Made by a program: the position numbers and the translations under genes. From Aporhodopirellula sallentina SM41 (lineage in GTDB: Bacteria > Planctomycetota > Planctomycetia > Pirellulales > Pirellulaceae), in the NCBI RefSeq assembly GCF_000346505.1, contig NZ_ANOH01000370.1, positions 1-35,510 on the forward strand: DNA of 35,510 bases. Direction: 5' to 3'. The notes beneath the pieces were generated by a model. The model worked only from the letters and a program-made list of their open reading frames with translations. It ran no database searches and was not told the origin of the DNA. This document shows, piece by piece, positions 1 to 9,165 of the stretch. Each line of letters begins with the position of its first letter. The first letter of the stretch is position 1.

Positions 1-1
1 A

Positions 2-745
2 GGCAGTTCACCGGTCCTCGCCAATGATCGAATCATCCTCCCGTGGGACCACGAAGGACAATCCAAACTTTACGCGATCGATAAAGCGACCGGCGCGACC
101 ATTTGGGAGGTCGATCGGGATGAACCAACGAACTGGGGAACTCCGTTGATCGTGGATTTTCGAGGTCGTACCGAAGTCATCACAACCGGTGAAAACTACG
201 CTCGCGGATACGACCTGGACAGCGGCGCGGAACTATGGCGATGCGCGGGCCAAACGGCACGCCCCGCCGCTTCACCCGTCTATCGAGACGGAGTGGTCTA
301 CATCGCCAGCGGATTCCGCGGTGCGTTTCTCGGTGCGTTTCGTGTCGGCGGACGCGGCGACATCCAAGGTACCACCAACGTTCTGTGGACGATCCAACGC
401 AACACGCCGGACATCGCATCTCCACTGCTATCCGAAGACCGACTGTATTTCTACAAAGGCAAATCAGGCGTACTGAGCTGCGTGGATGCCCAGACCGGCA
501 AACCTCACTACAACGCCCAACGAGTTAGCGGTCTCAACAACATTTACGCTTCACCTGTTGCTGCTGGCGGACACGTCTATCTCTGCGATCGTGATGGCAC
601 CGTGGTCGTTATCAAAGACGCCGAACAGTTCGAAGTCGTTGCAACTAACGAACTCGGCGAAACAATCGATGCGACGCCAGCCCCGGTCGACAACCAATTG
701 ATCATTCGCGGCGAAAAGCACCTCTTCAATTTCTCCGGCACCTAG
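2..745 (+). CDS. PQQ-like beta-propeller repeat protein, 3' part only
   Basis: The reading frame is open from the first complete codon at base 2 to a TAG at 743-745, so the gene starts before the window and 247 residues of its C-terminal part are visible. The sequence shows repeated blade-like units with the pattern of PQQ/quinoprotein propellers: LYAIDKATGATIW, YDLDSGAELWRC, LSCVDAQTGKPHY and VYLCDRDGTVVVI. The recurring (Y/V)-x-(I/L)D-x-x-T/S-G-x-x-x-W core typifies this fold. In planctomycetes such proteins are usually exported, but the N-terminus is not visible, so export is inference. No catalytic dehydrogenase residues can be identified; it may be a structural or binding propeller (PQQ_2 type) rather than an enzyme. 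It converges with the cytochrome gene at 938. Confidence 0.8.
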   Translation, partial: GSSPVLANDRIILPWDHEGQSKLYAIDKATGATIWEVDRDEPTNWGTPLIVDFRGRTEVITTGENYARGYDLDSGAELWRCAGQTARPAASPVYRDGVVYIASGFRGAFLGAFRVGGRGDIQGTTNVLWTIQRNTPDIASPLLSEDRLYFYKGKSGVLSCVDAQTGKPHYNAQRVSGLNNIYASPVAAGGHVYLCDRDGTVVVIKDAEQFEVVATNELGETIDATPAPVDNQLIIRGEKHLFNFSGT

Positions 746-840
746 AGCGTCGTTGCGAATGAAATCGCCAGACTTCGGTACTTGAACTCTGGCGAATCCA
801 GCTACGAGGATGTCTGTTGTGTGTCACCGTGACGGCATGA

Positions 841-887
841 AAAATCCCGCAGAAGCAATTGCTTCTGCGGGATCGATGGTTTGCGTT
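841..887. terminator. Perfect-palindrome bidirectional terminator
   Basis: A perfect 30-base palindrome occupies 844-873 (arm ATCCCGCAGAAGCAA). On the + side it is followed after a short spacer by a run of seven T near 880-887. On the - side the stem is followed directly by a T tract (A at 840-844 on +). It lies between two convergent genes and probably ends both, most convincingly the - strand cytochrome gene ending at 938. Confidence 0.8.
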
Positions 888-937
888 TTTTTGGTGAAGC
901 TTTTCACCAAACTGGCAATCTACAGACTAACGAGTCT

Positions 938-1330
938 TTAGATACCAGCGTCTGTGGCAGGCAGCTCGTGAGCTTTGATTTTCTCACCGAAAGTGCGACC
1001 GTCTTTGCTCTTCTCTGCGCCTGCCTTTTTGAAGCCTTCGAGAATCTTGGCTTTGGCTTCTTCAGGATTCTTCTTGATGTAGTCCTTCGGGAAGTCTTCG
1101 GCGTCGAGGAATTTGCCGACTGCTACGCCGTACTCGTTGCGGACTTCGTCTTTGTCTTCGCCTTTAACGTGGCAAATGTAGCAGTTTGCCTTTTTCACAG
1201 CCTTTTTGAAGTCATCGGGAGCTTCCGATTCCATTACGTGAGCCTTGAACTGCTTGCCGAATTCGCTAATCGCGAACGATGGAGTGGCAAAACAAACAAG
1301 GAGGCCGAACACGAGAGCCAAACGTTTCAT
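938..1330 (-). CDS. Small secreted monohaem cytochrome c-like protein
   Basis: The 130-residue product begins with a clear signal peptide (MKRLALVFGLLVCFATPSFA, cleavage after about residue 20), placing the mature protein of about 110 residues in the periplasm or outside. It holds one CxxCH haem c motif (CYICH, about residues 50-54) followed by a Lys/Glu/Asp-rich helical region. The likely role is a soluble electron carrier, possibly for the multihaem unit at 15.6-21.6 kb, though nothing here links them directly. The ATG at 1330 is supported by the signal peptide and an AGGAA about nine bases upstream. The gene has its own promoter (1403-1432) and terminator (841-887), so it is probably monocistronic. 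A distal Met ligand is not evident, so bis-His or other ligation is possible. Confidence 0.8.
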   Translation of the reverse strand: MKRLALVFGLLVCFATPSFAISEFGKQFKAHVMESEAPDDFKKAVKKANCYICHVKGEDKDEVRNEYGVAVGKFLDAEDFPKDYIKKNPEEAKAKILEGFKKAGAEKSKDGRTFGEKIKAHELPATDAGI

Positions 1331-1402
1331 CGAGTTGTTTCCTAATTGAGTCGGTGGGTTAAGAAGGTGGGCATCACGGTCAGTGGATCTTTAACCGCCA
1401 CT

Positions 1403-1432
1403 ATTAAAGTCACCCATAGGGGGCAAAGTCAA
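1403..1432 (-). promoter_or_regulatory. Sigma70-like promoter of the small cytochrome gene
   Basis: Read on the - strand there is TTGACT (1432-1427), an 18-base spacer and TTTAAT (1408-1403). Transcription would begin near 1396, giving a leader of about 65 bases before the ATG at 1330. The match to the -35 consensus is good and the spacing is acceptable; this is by eye only. Confidence 0.5.
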
Positions 1433-1492
1433 ACGACCGTGGCGATGGAACCGTAAAATTCCACGTCCGGATTTTATACGAAACCGTCCCGA

Positions 1493-4400
1493 CTAGGGGA
1501 GATCGGTCGTCGAGAAGTCCAATGTTCGCTGCATCGGCATTTTTGGCAAGCTTTTTTCTTGAAAACCCGCGAATAATGAGCCATCTTGGCGAAAATCTGC
1601 TGGCACCAATCTGCTCACCGACACCGAATCGGGCAACGGCTGAGACCAGCGAACCACCCAACGTGGAGTTCTTTCATCGGCCCAATCCGGTTGATTCACG
1701 ATTAAATCGTTCAATGTCGTTGTGGTTTTCTGACCGGCCTGATCGCGAACCACGAACAAGGGATCACTCAACGTTGTATCGGCTTCGTAGGCGTTGGACG
1801 CTCCCCTGAGCCGCAACCACGATTGCAACTCGTCTTCTCGCGAAATCCCGGTAATTTCGACGTGTGGCACGCCACGCCCGACGACAAAGACACTTTCCTC
1901 GGCCTGACGTTCGATCGCGACCGGATGGATTCCGCCGACGCCCAATCGCATCGACAGCAGCCCGCGTGGGACATAGGCCGTCAGCCGCTGCAGCGACAAC
2001 CGGATCGATCCCGATTTGGGCTGCGGCAATTGCATCGAACCACCGGTTTCAATCATCCGACGCGAAACCGCGAGCAATCCGTTTTCCCACAGCAATTGCA
2101 ACTCCGCGGCAACATCCATCCGCAACATGGATATCTGTCCGCGAACAATAACGTTGTACAGCTCGATCGAAATCAGCGGCAACGGATCTGTCAGCCCGGT
2201 GCGGGACGCGGCCCCCCGCACGCTCGTCGTGAGAGGTGATCGCGCCGGCCCCCGATTCGATCGCGTCCGGGTCGGTGACAATATTGAACGCGTGGATTTC
2301 GTCTCGCCGCGACGGGTTGTCGATCGTGATCGAACAGTCTGTCAAACGCACCTGACGGTTATCGTTCATGGCCAACATGGAACCGCCATCGGTCTCGCTC
2401 GCCGGAACGGTCCAGTACAGATGCAAATCCACTAAGTCGATTCGGTTCGATCCGATCGACAGCATGTCACTGCGTTGCATGTCGACGTCACGATTCGACG
2501 TGAACACGATCGCCGTGCCGCCCGGAACCGAGGAGGCAATGACGAGATCATCCTCCTCCACCACCACCGGACCGCTGGCCAACATCGGCGTATCAATATC
2601 GATCTGTTCGACACGATGCCTGCGGGCCAATTCCAACGCATCGGAGAGCGTCGTGGTCAGCACCACACCGTCATTCTGCGCATTCTCTCGAATCGCCATG
2701 CTTTGCATCGCGTCGGCCGAGACGATCCGAACCAAATGCGGAGGGTCGAGAATCGTTGTCCGTTCAGGCGGCTCTCCCGCGGTGAGCGATCGTTCCAAAT
2801 CCGAACGACTCATCGCGATCGTCGACGGATCGTTCGTGCCCACGTCCATGCCGCCAAACGAGGGCACACGTGGCGTCAACGGAACGTCGTCGATGTCATC
2901 GACAACCGCCTCTGATCCGATCGGCAATGGAAAGTTCTGCAAACTCGGTGGGTCGCTCGGCAAACGACTCATCCCGGTTCGCCGCGGTTCGTCGTTGCCC
3001 ATCGCGACGGCACTCGGCGGTGCCCCCGGCGATGACAGGTCCGGTGCCATCGTGCCCCCACGAGGATCGAGCCCGGGCAACACGTCAACAATCGCAGGAG
3101 ACTTACTGGACATCGAAGGGAGCACCGATGGTTGCATCGGCCCCGCAATCGGCAACCGAGGCCCCTCACTCGGATCGAGCAAATCCCGTTCTGATGAACT
3201 CATCGCAGCCGGGAGACTCGGACCGATCATCCTTCCCGAGTTCGCCGCGGTGTTTCCCGCAGCGTAATCCGTCCCGGGAATCAGGCTGCCGCCCCCGCCG
3301 CGAGAACCATCGTTTGCACCGGAACCTCCCGTTCCCTGCGACGAATAAAGTCGATCGGTTGGGTTGGATGAGAGCGTAAAACTCGGTGTCCCGTTGCCGG
3401 CGGAACCGGACGAAGCACGCCGGGTCGTTTCCCCAGGCGAAGCGAGCCCGTCCACCGAATTCAACACCGGAACCGACTCGAACGCACCATCGGGAACCGT
3501 CGACGCCACCTGCGAGCTGAACTCACTTCGTTCCTGCCACGAGAACATTTCTAGCCCGACCGCACTGATCGCCAAAACCGACGCGGCAACCACCCACGGC
3601 AAATGACGTAGCAACCGATGCAAAATCGCACGATCGTCCTCGACCGCAACGGCATCAACACCACGACTGCGGCGGAGGTTTTCTCGCAACGCCAACTCAC
3701 GCAGGTCAGCGATCAAGCTCTGTGAATTTTGATAACGTTGCTCGGGCTGCTTTGCGAGCATCTTCCGCACAATGGCGGCCAAGTCATCACTGGCATCCTC
3801 ACGATGCTCGCGAATATCGGGGATCGCTGCGTTGCCATGATTGAGCAACTTCTGCAACATCGTCCCGCCGGGGTACGGGGGCGATCCGGTCAACATGTAG
3901 AAGAACGTGCATCCGAGCGAATAAAGGTCGCTGCGGATATCGGCGAGCCTCGGATCGTGCGCCTGTTCGGGCGAGATATAATCGAACGTTCCGAGCGTCA
4001 CGCCGCTCGCGGTCATGTCCTCGCTCGTGTCGAAACTCTCCGACCGGGCCAAACCCATGTCGACGAGTTTGATCGAACTCTCCTCCGTCACCACAACGTT
4101 GGACGGTTTGATGTCACGGTGAACAATCCCACGACGTGACGCGTGACCGATCGCTTCGGCAACCTGGCACGTGTAGTAGACCGCATCATCGAGCGACAAC
4201 GGACCGCTGCCCGAAACGATGTCCCGGATGTTTCGGCCGTCGATGTATTCAAAGACGATGTAGTACCAAGGCCCGTCATTACCGACCTCGAAAACACGCG
4301 CGATCAGCGGGTGATCGAGCTTCGCGGCACTTTGGGCTTCATTGCGAAACCGCCGCTGCAAATCGGGATCGCCCGCGGCAAAGGGAACCACCTTCACCGC

Positions 4401-4838
4401 CACGGTCCGTCCCAACCGTTCGTCGAGGGCACGGAAAACGGCCCCCATCCCGCCACCGCCGATTTGTTCGAGCAGTTCGAAATGGTTCAGCCGCTGCCCC
4501 TGCAGATCGCGGGTCAGCGATGCCGGCGTGTGATGAGTCGGTCGAGGCAGCGAACCGCTACCCGAACCACCGGAGCGGGATTGCGATCCGGACCGTGAAC
4601 CGCTGTCCGAGCCGGCCTCACCGGAGCCTTCCGGCGTTGCCGATCCGTCTGCCGAGGCTCCCGAGAGCGATCCACGCGGGTCCTGGCGGATGACCGTCTC
4701 GGCCGCCTCGAGTTCCTGTTCGTTGACCGACAACGGTGCGGCCTTGTCCTCAGGCAGAACCTCCCCGGTCGATTCGGCGCGGTGCACCGTCGATGCTTCT
4801 GGTCGGATTGCAGAAGAGGGATCCATGCGGCCGTGCAT
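1493..4838 (-). CDS. Ser/Thr protein kinase with membrane helix and long C-terminal domain, apparent frameshift
   Basis: Residues 1-115 are a Ser/Gly-rich disordered leader. Residues 120-385 form a Hanks-type kinase: glycine loop GGGGMG (127-132), VAVK lysine about 149, HRDIKPSN with Asp about 242, DMG (260) in place of DFG, and a SPEQ motif near 289. A membrane helix follows at about 410-432. The C-terminal half starts Ser/Pro-rich and becomes a beta-rich, repeat-like region that may be a parallel beta-helix; it would lie outside the cytoplasm. The frame beginning at 4838 runs to a stop at 2049, but its last ~60 residues lose all coherence. The continuing beta-rich sequence is in another frame that stays open to the TAG at 1493. 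The switch falls at a run of six C (2212-2217). Removing one base gives a single product of about 1,114 residues. This may be a sequencing error, a recent mutation or programmed slippage. An in-frame ATG at 4826 is an alternative start; neither has a Shine-Dalgarno site. Confidence 0.8.
2212..2217 (-). other. Homopolymer frameshift site in the kinase gene
   Basis: Six consecutive C on + (six G on the coding strand) mark the place where coding sense passes from one frame to the next. Upstream the kinase frame reads coherently to ...AITSHDERA. Downstream the frame reading AASRTGLTDPLPLISIEL is coherent. Skipping one base joins them. Confidence 0.7.
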
Positions 4839-4928
4839 CGAGGAACTAAAGAGGAGAAAAGAAGCGATCCTTCACCACGTGCAGACTAGTCTCGTTGCCA
4901 CATTCTGGCAAGAAATCAGGGCGTCTGT

Positions 4929-5804
4929 TTATAGAACGCGTAACAGCGATGACTGTTCAGTGGATTTTTCGGATTGCCCGGCCATTTCGCTCAATTTTTG
5001 CAAAGCATCGCGGCCAACCTCGCCCAGATCGACTGTCCAATCGTTCACATACAAATCCACGTGCTGCATCAATACGGCGTCATCCATCGCCTGAGCGTAA
5101 CGCCGCATCGCCGGAAGAGCCGTCTCGGGAGATTCCAGTGACATCGCGAGCGAACGTGAAATCACCTTGCTGACTCGCCGCATGGTCGCCTCCTCGTGCC
5201 TCACCCGCATGACCAATCCTCCCAACGGGAGGGGGCAATCGGTGGACGACTCCCACAGCTCCCCCAGATCGGCGACTCGGTGCAGCCCGGCCTGTTCGTA
5301 CGTGAATCGCCCCTCATGAATGCAAACGCCGAAATCCGCAGTCCCCTCGCTCAGCCGGGGCATGATCTCGGAAAACACCACATGCTCGACCGGCGTCGTC
5401 CCGGGATAGAACAAATCGAACAGCAATTTCGCCGTCGTTAATTCCCCCGGACACAGCGTCAATTGACCGTCGCCCCCCGACGCACTCGGCCTTGGAACCT
5501 CGCCAGGTCGAGCCGCCAACAGCAGCGGCCCAACACCGAAGCCAAGCGCCGAACCGACAGGCAAAACGACCACCTCCTCGGTCATCGTCAACGCCGCGTG
5601 AAAGCTGGTCTTGGCAACGTCGAACTTTCCTTCGAGCAGACCATGATTGAGTTGATCGATGTCGAGCAGATCGATCTCGAATTCGAAACCACCGGTGTCG
5701 ACACGTCCCTCGAGCAACGCCGCAAACGCAAACGTATCATTGGGGCACGTCGAAATCGCCAAATGCAATTTCTCACCGCCGCCGACGCGTACACGGTCAC
5801 TCAT
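4929..5804 (-). CDS. mqnD: 1,4-dihydroxy-6-naphthoate synthase (MqnD family)
   Basis: The product of 291 residues belongs to the periplasmic-binding-protein-like MqnA/MqnD family. It opens with LHLAISTCPNDTFAFAALLEGRV; the CPNDTF block is characteristic of MqnD. Next come DIDQLNHGLLEGKFDVAKTSFHA and a central FSEIMPRLSEGTADFGVCIHEGRFTYE block. MqnD converts cyclic dehypoxanthinylfutalosine to 1,4-dihydroxy-6-naphthoate in the futalosine pathway to menaquinone, implying menaquinone-based respiration. The frame is open further upstream to 5891, but ATG at 5804 is preferred: it overlaps the dapB stop as TGATG and begins exactly where family similarity starts. Translation is probably coupled to dapB. 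No other mqn gene is in the window. Confidence 0.88.
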   Translation of the reverse strand: MSDRVRVGGGEKLHLAISTCPNDTFAFAALLEGRVDTGGFEFEIDLLDIDQLNHGLLEGKFDVAKTSFHAALTMTEEVVVLPVGSALGFGVGPLLLAARPGEVPRPSASGGDGQLTLCPGELTTAKLLFDLFYPGTTPVEHVVFSEIMPRLSEGTADFGVCIHEGRFTYEQAGLHRVADLGELWESSTDCPLPLGGLVMRVRHEEATMRRVSKVISRSLAMSLESPETALPAMRRYAQAMDDAVLMQHVDLYVNDWTVDLGEVGRDALQKLSEMAGQSEKSTEQSSLLRVL

Positions 5805-6667
5805 CACTGACCGTCTGCCATCCCGAGTACGTCGAACATGTTGTACATCCCGGCCGGTTTGGGGCCTCCCGCTTCGCCCTGCATCAACCATTTGGCCGCG
5901 GCCAGGGCTCCGGAGGCGTAACAGTCACGATTGCTCGCCGCAACGTTCAACTCAATCTTCTCGCCCAACATCCCGAACACGATCGTGTGTTCGCCGGGGT
6001 TGTCGCCGACGCGAATCGCGTGATATCCGATTTCGTTTCGCGTCCGCTGGCCGGTATGCCCTTCGCGTCCGTGGACATGCGCGACCGGCTGCTCCGTGTC
6101 CATCGCATCGGCGATCAACTCGCCGAACTTCAACGCCGTGCCGCTCGGCGCGTCCGCTTTGAAACGATGGTGGCGTTCGAGAATTTCGATGTCGACGCCG
6201 CCGGCGACGTCACGCAGTGCCGATGTGATCCGCTCTGCCATCTTCATCGACAGATTCACCGCCAACGACATGCTCGGCGCCCACACGATCGGGATCGTCC
6301 GAGCGGCTTCGGCGAGCGATTCCTTTTGCCCGTCACTCAGCCCCGTGGTCGCGATCACCAACGGTAAATTGTTGGCAACGCAGTGTTCCACACACGAATC
6401 AAGAGCCTCGGGCAGAGAGAAATCGATCACCACCTGAACGTCGTCAGGCCACTGAGCAGAGATCGGCACCTCGATCGGGCTCAGTCCCGCGACCACGCCG
6501 GCATCCTGACCGCTCTTGGGGTGTTCGGCATGGTCAATCGCACCGACCACGGTAAAGCCTGATGCGTCGTCGACAGAATCCGCGCCGCTAGCCAGAGCGA
6601 CGACGCGCTGTCCCATTCGTCCGGCGGCCCCGTGGACCGCGAGTTTGATTGTGTTGTTCATTCCCAA
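5804..6667 (-). CDS. dapB: 4-hydroxy-tetrahydrodipicolinate reductase
   Basis: The product has 287 residues, slightly longer than the usual ~270. It begins with the dinucleotide-binding glycine motif VHGAAGRMGQ (11-20). The active-site block ERHHRFKADAPSGTA (164-178) holds the His pair and Lys of DapB and the DAPSGTA loop that binds substrate. The C-terminal GEHTIVFGMLGEKIEL fits the family. DapB makes tetrahydrodipicolinate by NAD(P)H reduction in the diaminopimelate/lysine pathway, in the cytoplasm. The extra length lies in an insertion near residues 30-60 (ADSVDDASG, AEHPKSGQD). Start is ATG at 6667, with a second in-frame ATG at 6661. It overlaps mqnD at the 3' end and diverges from the HemX-like gene at 6786. 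Confidence 0.92.
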   Translation of the reverse strand: MGMNNTIKLAVHGAAGRMGQRVVALASGADSVDDASGFTVVGAIDHAEHPKSGQDAGVVAGLSPIEVPISAQWPDDVQVVIDFSLPEALDSCVEHCVANNLPLVIATTGLSDGQKESLAEAARTIPIVWAPSMSLAVNLSMKMAERITSALRDVAGGVDIEILERHHRFKADAPSGTALKFGELIADAMDTEQPVAHVHGREGHTGQRTRNEIGYHAIRVGDNPGEHTIVFGMLGEKIELNVAASNRDCYASGALAAAKWLMQGEAGGPKPAGMYNMFDVLGMADGQ

Positions 6668-6760
6668 AATCTACTCGCACACCGCCATCAAACAAACCGG
6701 CGGCAAAAGATTTCCAGCCCCGGCCGCCCCCTCTGCCGATCCCTACCGAGTACGAAAAAA

Positions 6761-6786
6761 TTCAAACTCAGTGTAAGATACGGCGA
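6761..6786 (+). promoter_or_regulatory. Possible -10 element with near-leaderless start
   Basis: TGTAAGAT (extended -10, hexamer 6774-6779) ends only six bases before the ATG at 6786. If used, transcription would start at or next to the start codon, giving a leaderless or near-leaderless mRNA, which agrees with the lack of a Shine-Dalgarno site. The -35 is weak. Confidence 0.25.
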
Positions 6787-7793
6787 TGCTCCCCATACTC
6801 CAGCAAATATCGGTAACCTGCTTCACCGCGAGTTATCTCGTCGTCCTCGCCATCGAACTGCTCCGGCTGATCGGCCGTCCGCTGCCCGGTCGCGGATTGG
6901 CGGGCCTCGTCATGATGCTCGTCGGCATTTTCACTCATTTCGTCTACCTGTCGCTGCGTGCAACGATGGTCGATTCCGGTGACGCCACCAGCGAAATTGG
7001 TCGGCTCGCCACCTGGACGGACTGGTCGCTGATGGTCGCCCTCGGCCTCGCCATTGCTTACTTCATTTTGTATCTGCGTCGGCCCGACACGGTCATCGGG
7101 TTCTTCTTCCTGCCCGCGATTTTGGCGATGATCGCTTTGGCGATGTCGGTTCGCCACCTTCCCGCGTTTGATCGCACCGAGGCGACCGAATTTTGGAGGA
7201 GCGTGCACGGGATCTCCATGATGGTCGGATCCGCGGCGGTCCTGTTCGGGTTCCTCGCCGGTGCCATGTACATGGTTCAGTCATGGAGGCTCAAGCAAAA
7301 ACGAGCCGGATCGGCTCTGCGTCTTCCCACACTCGAGACGCTGCAAAACCTCAACCGCCGCTGCCTCGTCGTCAGCACCGTGGCGGTCGGGATCGGTTTG
7401 GTCTCCGGTGTGGTGATGAACCTCAACAAACTCGGTGAAATCCCGTGGACGAACCGCGGCATCATGTTGTCGGCACTGCTGTTCATTTGGCTCGCGTCGG
7501 CCACCGCGGTCGAGTTTCTCTACGCCCCCGCCAGCCGCGGTCGCAAAGTCGCGTATCTCACCCTGGCGAGCTTTGGCTTCCTCGTTCTCGCCATGTCTGG
7601 GCTGCTGACCACGTCCCACGGAGGCGGCACCAAAGTTGAAAACGGAATCGACGCGAGCGATACGGTGCTGATGCAATGGACTCCCGCTGATCGGTTTGCC
7701 GAAACCGCGTCACCAGGGCAACGCTTGCTCTCATCGAACACGACCAACACATCGAACACATCGAACACATCGACACCGCGGGGGATCGCATGA
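6786..7793 (+). CDS. HemX/CcsA-like cytochrome c assembly-family membrane protein
   Basis: The 335-residue product is an integral membrane protein with about eight hydrophobic helices, for example residues 36-53, 75-95, 102-120, 141-163, 195-212, 222-243 and 252-268. Its pattern (FWRSVHGISMMVGSAAVLFGFLAG in helix 5, then PWTNRGIMLSALLFIWLAS) resembles the Cytochrom_C_asm family (CcsA, CcmC, HemX). The tryptophan-rich WWD haem-handling motif of true CcsA/CcmC is not visible, so HemX-like is the safer call. The next gene is hemA, overlapping by ATGA, which matches the hemX-hemA association known from Bacillus. A role in tuning haem synthesis or handling haem at the membrane is inferred from that. 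The last ~20 residues (NTTNTSNTSNTST) come from a 9-base microrepeat at about 7740-7770 and look dispensable. Confidence 0.75.
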   Translation: MLPILQQISVTCFTASYLVVLAIELLRLIGRPLPGRGLAGLVMMLVGIFTHFVYLSLRATMVDSGDATSEIGRLATWTDWSLMVALGLAIAYFILYLRRPDTVIGFFFLPAILAMIALAMSVRHLPAFDRTEATEFWRSVHGISMMVGSAAVLFGFLAGAMYMVQSWRLKQKRAGSALRLPTLETLQNLNRRCLVVSTVAVGIGLVSGVVMNLNKLGEIPWTNRGIMLSALLFIWLASATAVEFLYAPASRGRKVAYLTLASFGFLVLAMSGLLTTSHGGGTKVENGIDASDTVLMQWTPADRFAETASPGQRLLSSNTTNTSNTSNTSTPRGIA

Positions 7794-9115
7794 CCCTGCA
7801 AATGATCGGATGTTCGCACCATGACGCCGCCGTTGAAATTCGCGAACAACTCTCCTTCTCTACCGAGCACACCGAACAGGCTCTTTCGAGCTTTGGTGAA
7901 CGATTCGACGGTGCTGAGCTGGTCGTCTTGTCGACTTGCAACCGCGTCGAACTCTACGCCGCCGGCGGACCGTTCGGCAGTGGACTGATCGCCAGCGAAG
8001 CCGCCTCCGGTTCGTTCTCCTTCGACGAAGTCCGCAAAGCACTGATCGATTTTGTCGCCGAGTGCCTGGAAAAGCCAGCGGACTTTGTCGCCGAGCATAT
8101 GGCAGTCCGGCAGGGCCGCGAAGCGGTCGACCATCTGTTCCTCGTCGCCGCGAGTCTCGACAGCATGGTGGTGGGCGAAGCTCAGATTTTGTCGCAGGTC
8201 AAACAAGCTTACGACCTGTCGAACGTCGCCGGCGCGACCGGTCCGGTGACCCACGCCGCCTTCCAAGCCGCCAACCGCGCGGCCAAACGCGTCCAAACCG
8301 AAACAACAATCCATCGACGACGGCTCAGCGTCCCGAGTGTCGCCGTTGGTGAAGTCGTCCCGGAGGTCTTTGAAACACTCCGCGGCAAACGGGTCGTGCT
8401 CTGCGGTGCCGGTGAGATGGCCGAGGAAACACTCCGCTATCTCAAAAATGGGGGCAGTGACAATCTTTGCATCGTCAACCGTGGCCAAGAACGCGGTGCC
8501 GCGTTGGCGAGCAATTTTGGCGCACAATCCAAACCGCTCGACGACCTCTTCGAAGAAATCGTTGCGGCCGATTTGCTGATCGGTACCACTTCGGCCGAAG
8601 AACCACTCGTCGATGCGGATACCTTCGCACGTCTCAACGCCCAACGAGGCGGACGCATCATGTTGGTCCTCGATCTCGCCGTCCCACGCGATTTCGACCC
8701 CGTGATCGGTGACGAAACGGGCGTTTACCTTTATCAGATCGACGACCTCCAAGCCGCCTGCAATCGCAACCGCCGCGAACGCGAAAAACAATGGCCCAAA
8801 GCAAAACGAATTCTTGATGAAGAAGTCGATCGCTTCATCGCGTCGTTGCAACAACGTGCGACCGGCCCTGTCATTCGCAAACTCCGCGAACGGGCCGATC
8901 AAGTCAAGTCGGCGGAACTCCAACGCTTGCTTGACAAACTCAACGGCACCACGGACGCTGCAATGACGAAAGAAATTGAAAAGTCGTTCGATCGCCTGAC
9001 CAACAAACTACTCCATCCACCGATGGCCTCCATTCGCGATGATGCCGCGGCCGGTCATTCCCGAGGACTCCTCGAAGCCCTGCGGCATCTGTTCAACCTC
9101 GGCGACGAAACGTAA
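7790..9115 (+). CDS. hemA: Glutamyl-tRNA reductase
   Basis: The 441-residue product is full length for the family. It carries the nucleophile motif VLSTCNRVELYA (catalytic Cys50) and the signature HLFLVAASLDSMVVGEAQILSQVKQAY (about 123-149). An NADPH-binding domain follows, with VVLCGAGEMAEETLRYL, and then the C-terminal helical dimerisation domain. It reduces glutamyl-tRNA(Glu) to glutamate-1-semialdehyde, the first committed step of C5-pathway haem synthesis. The start ATG overlaps the stop of the HemX-like gene (ATGA at 7790-7793), so translation is probably coupled. Supply of haem suits the cytochrome-rich gene content of this window. Confidence 0.96.
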   Translation: MTLQMIGCSHHDAAVEIREQLSFSTEHTEQALSSFGERFDGAELVVLSTCNRVELYAAGGPFGSGLIASEAASGSFSFDEVRKALIDFVAECLEKPADFVAEHMAVRQGREAVDHLFLVAASLDSMVVGEAQILSQVKQAYDLSNVAGATGPVTHAAFQAANRAAKRVQTETTIHRRRLSVPSVAVGEVVPEVFETLRGKRVVLCGAGEMAEETLRYLKNGGSDNLCIVNRGQERGAALASNFGAQSKPLDDLFEEIVAADLLIGTTSAEEPLVDADTFARLNAQRGGRIMLVLDLAVPRDFDPVIGDETGVYLYQIDDLQAACNRNRREREKQWPKAKRILDEEVDRFIASLQQRATGPVIRKLRERADQVKSAELQRLLDKLNGTTDAAMTKEIEKSFDRLTNKLLHPPMASIRDDAAAGHSRGLLEALRHLFNLGDET

Positions 9116-9165
9116 CCCACCCTCACATCCCCTTCGCTCCCACCTTTTAAACTCCCCCAATTCCG

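Noticed and set aside
881-1345. 154-codon + frame opposite the small cytochrome gene
   Set aside because: It is the antisense of a gene with a signal peptide and CxxCH motif and is Phe-rich, as expected from reverse reading of Lys/Glu codons.
2016-2281. Separate second gene starting at 2281 on -
   Set aside because: Its first ~20 residues are an out-of-frame reading of the kinase gene. The coherent part begins exactly where the kinase frame fails, so one frameshifted gene explains it better.
7520-8923. 467-codon - frame opposite hemA
   Set aside because: hemA on + has unmistakable family motifs; the opposite frame is a by-product of G+C-rich codon third positions.
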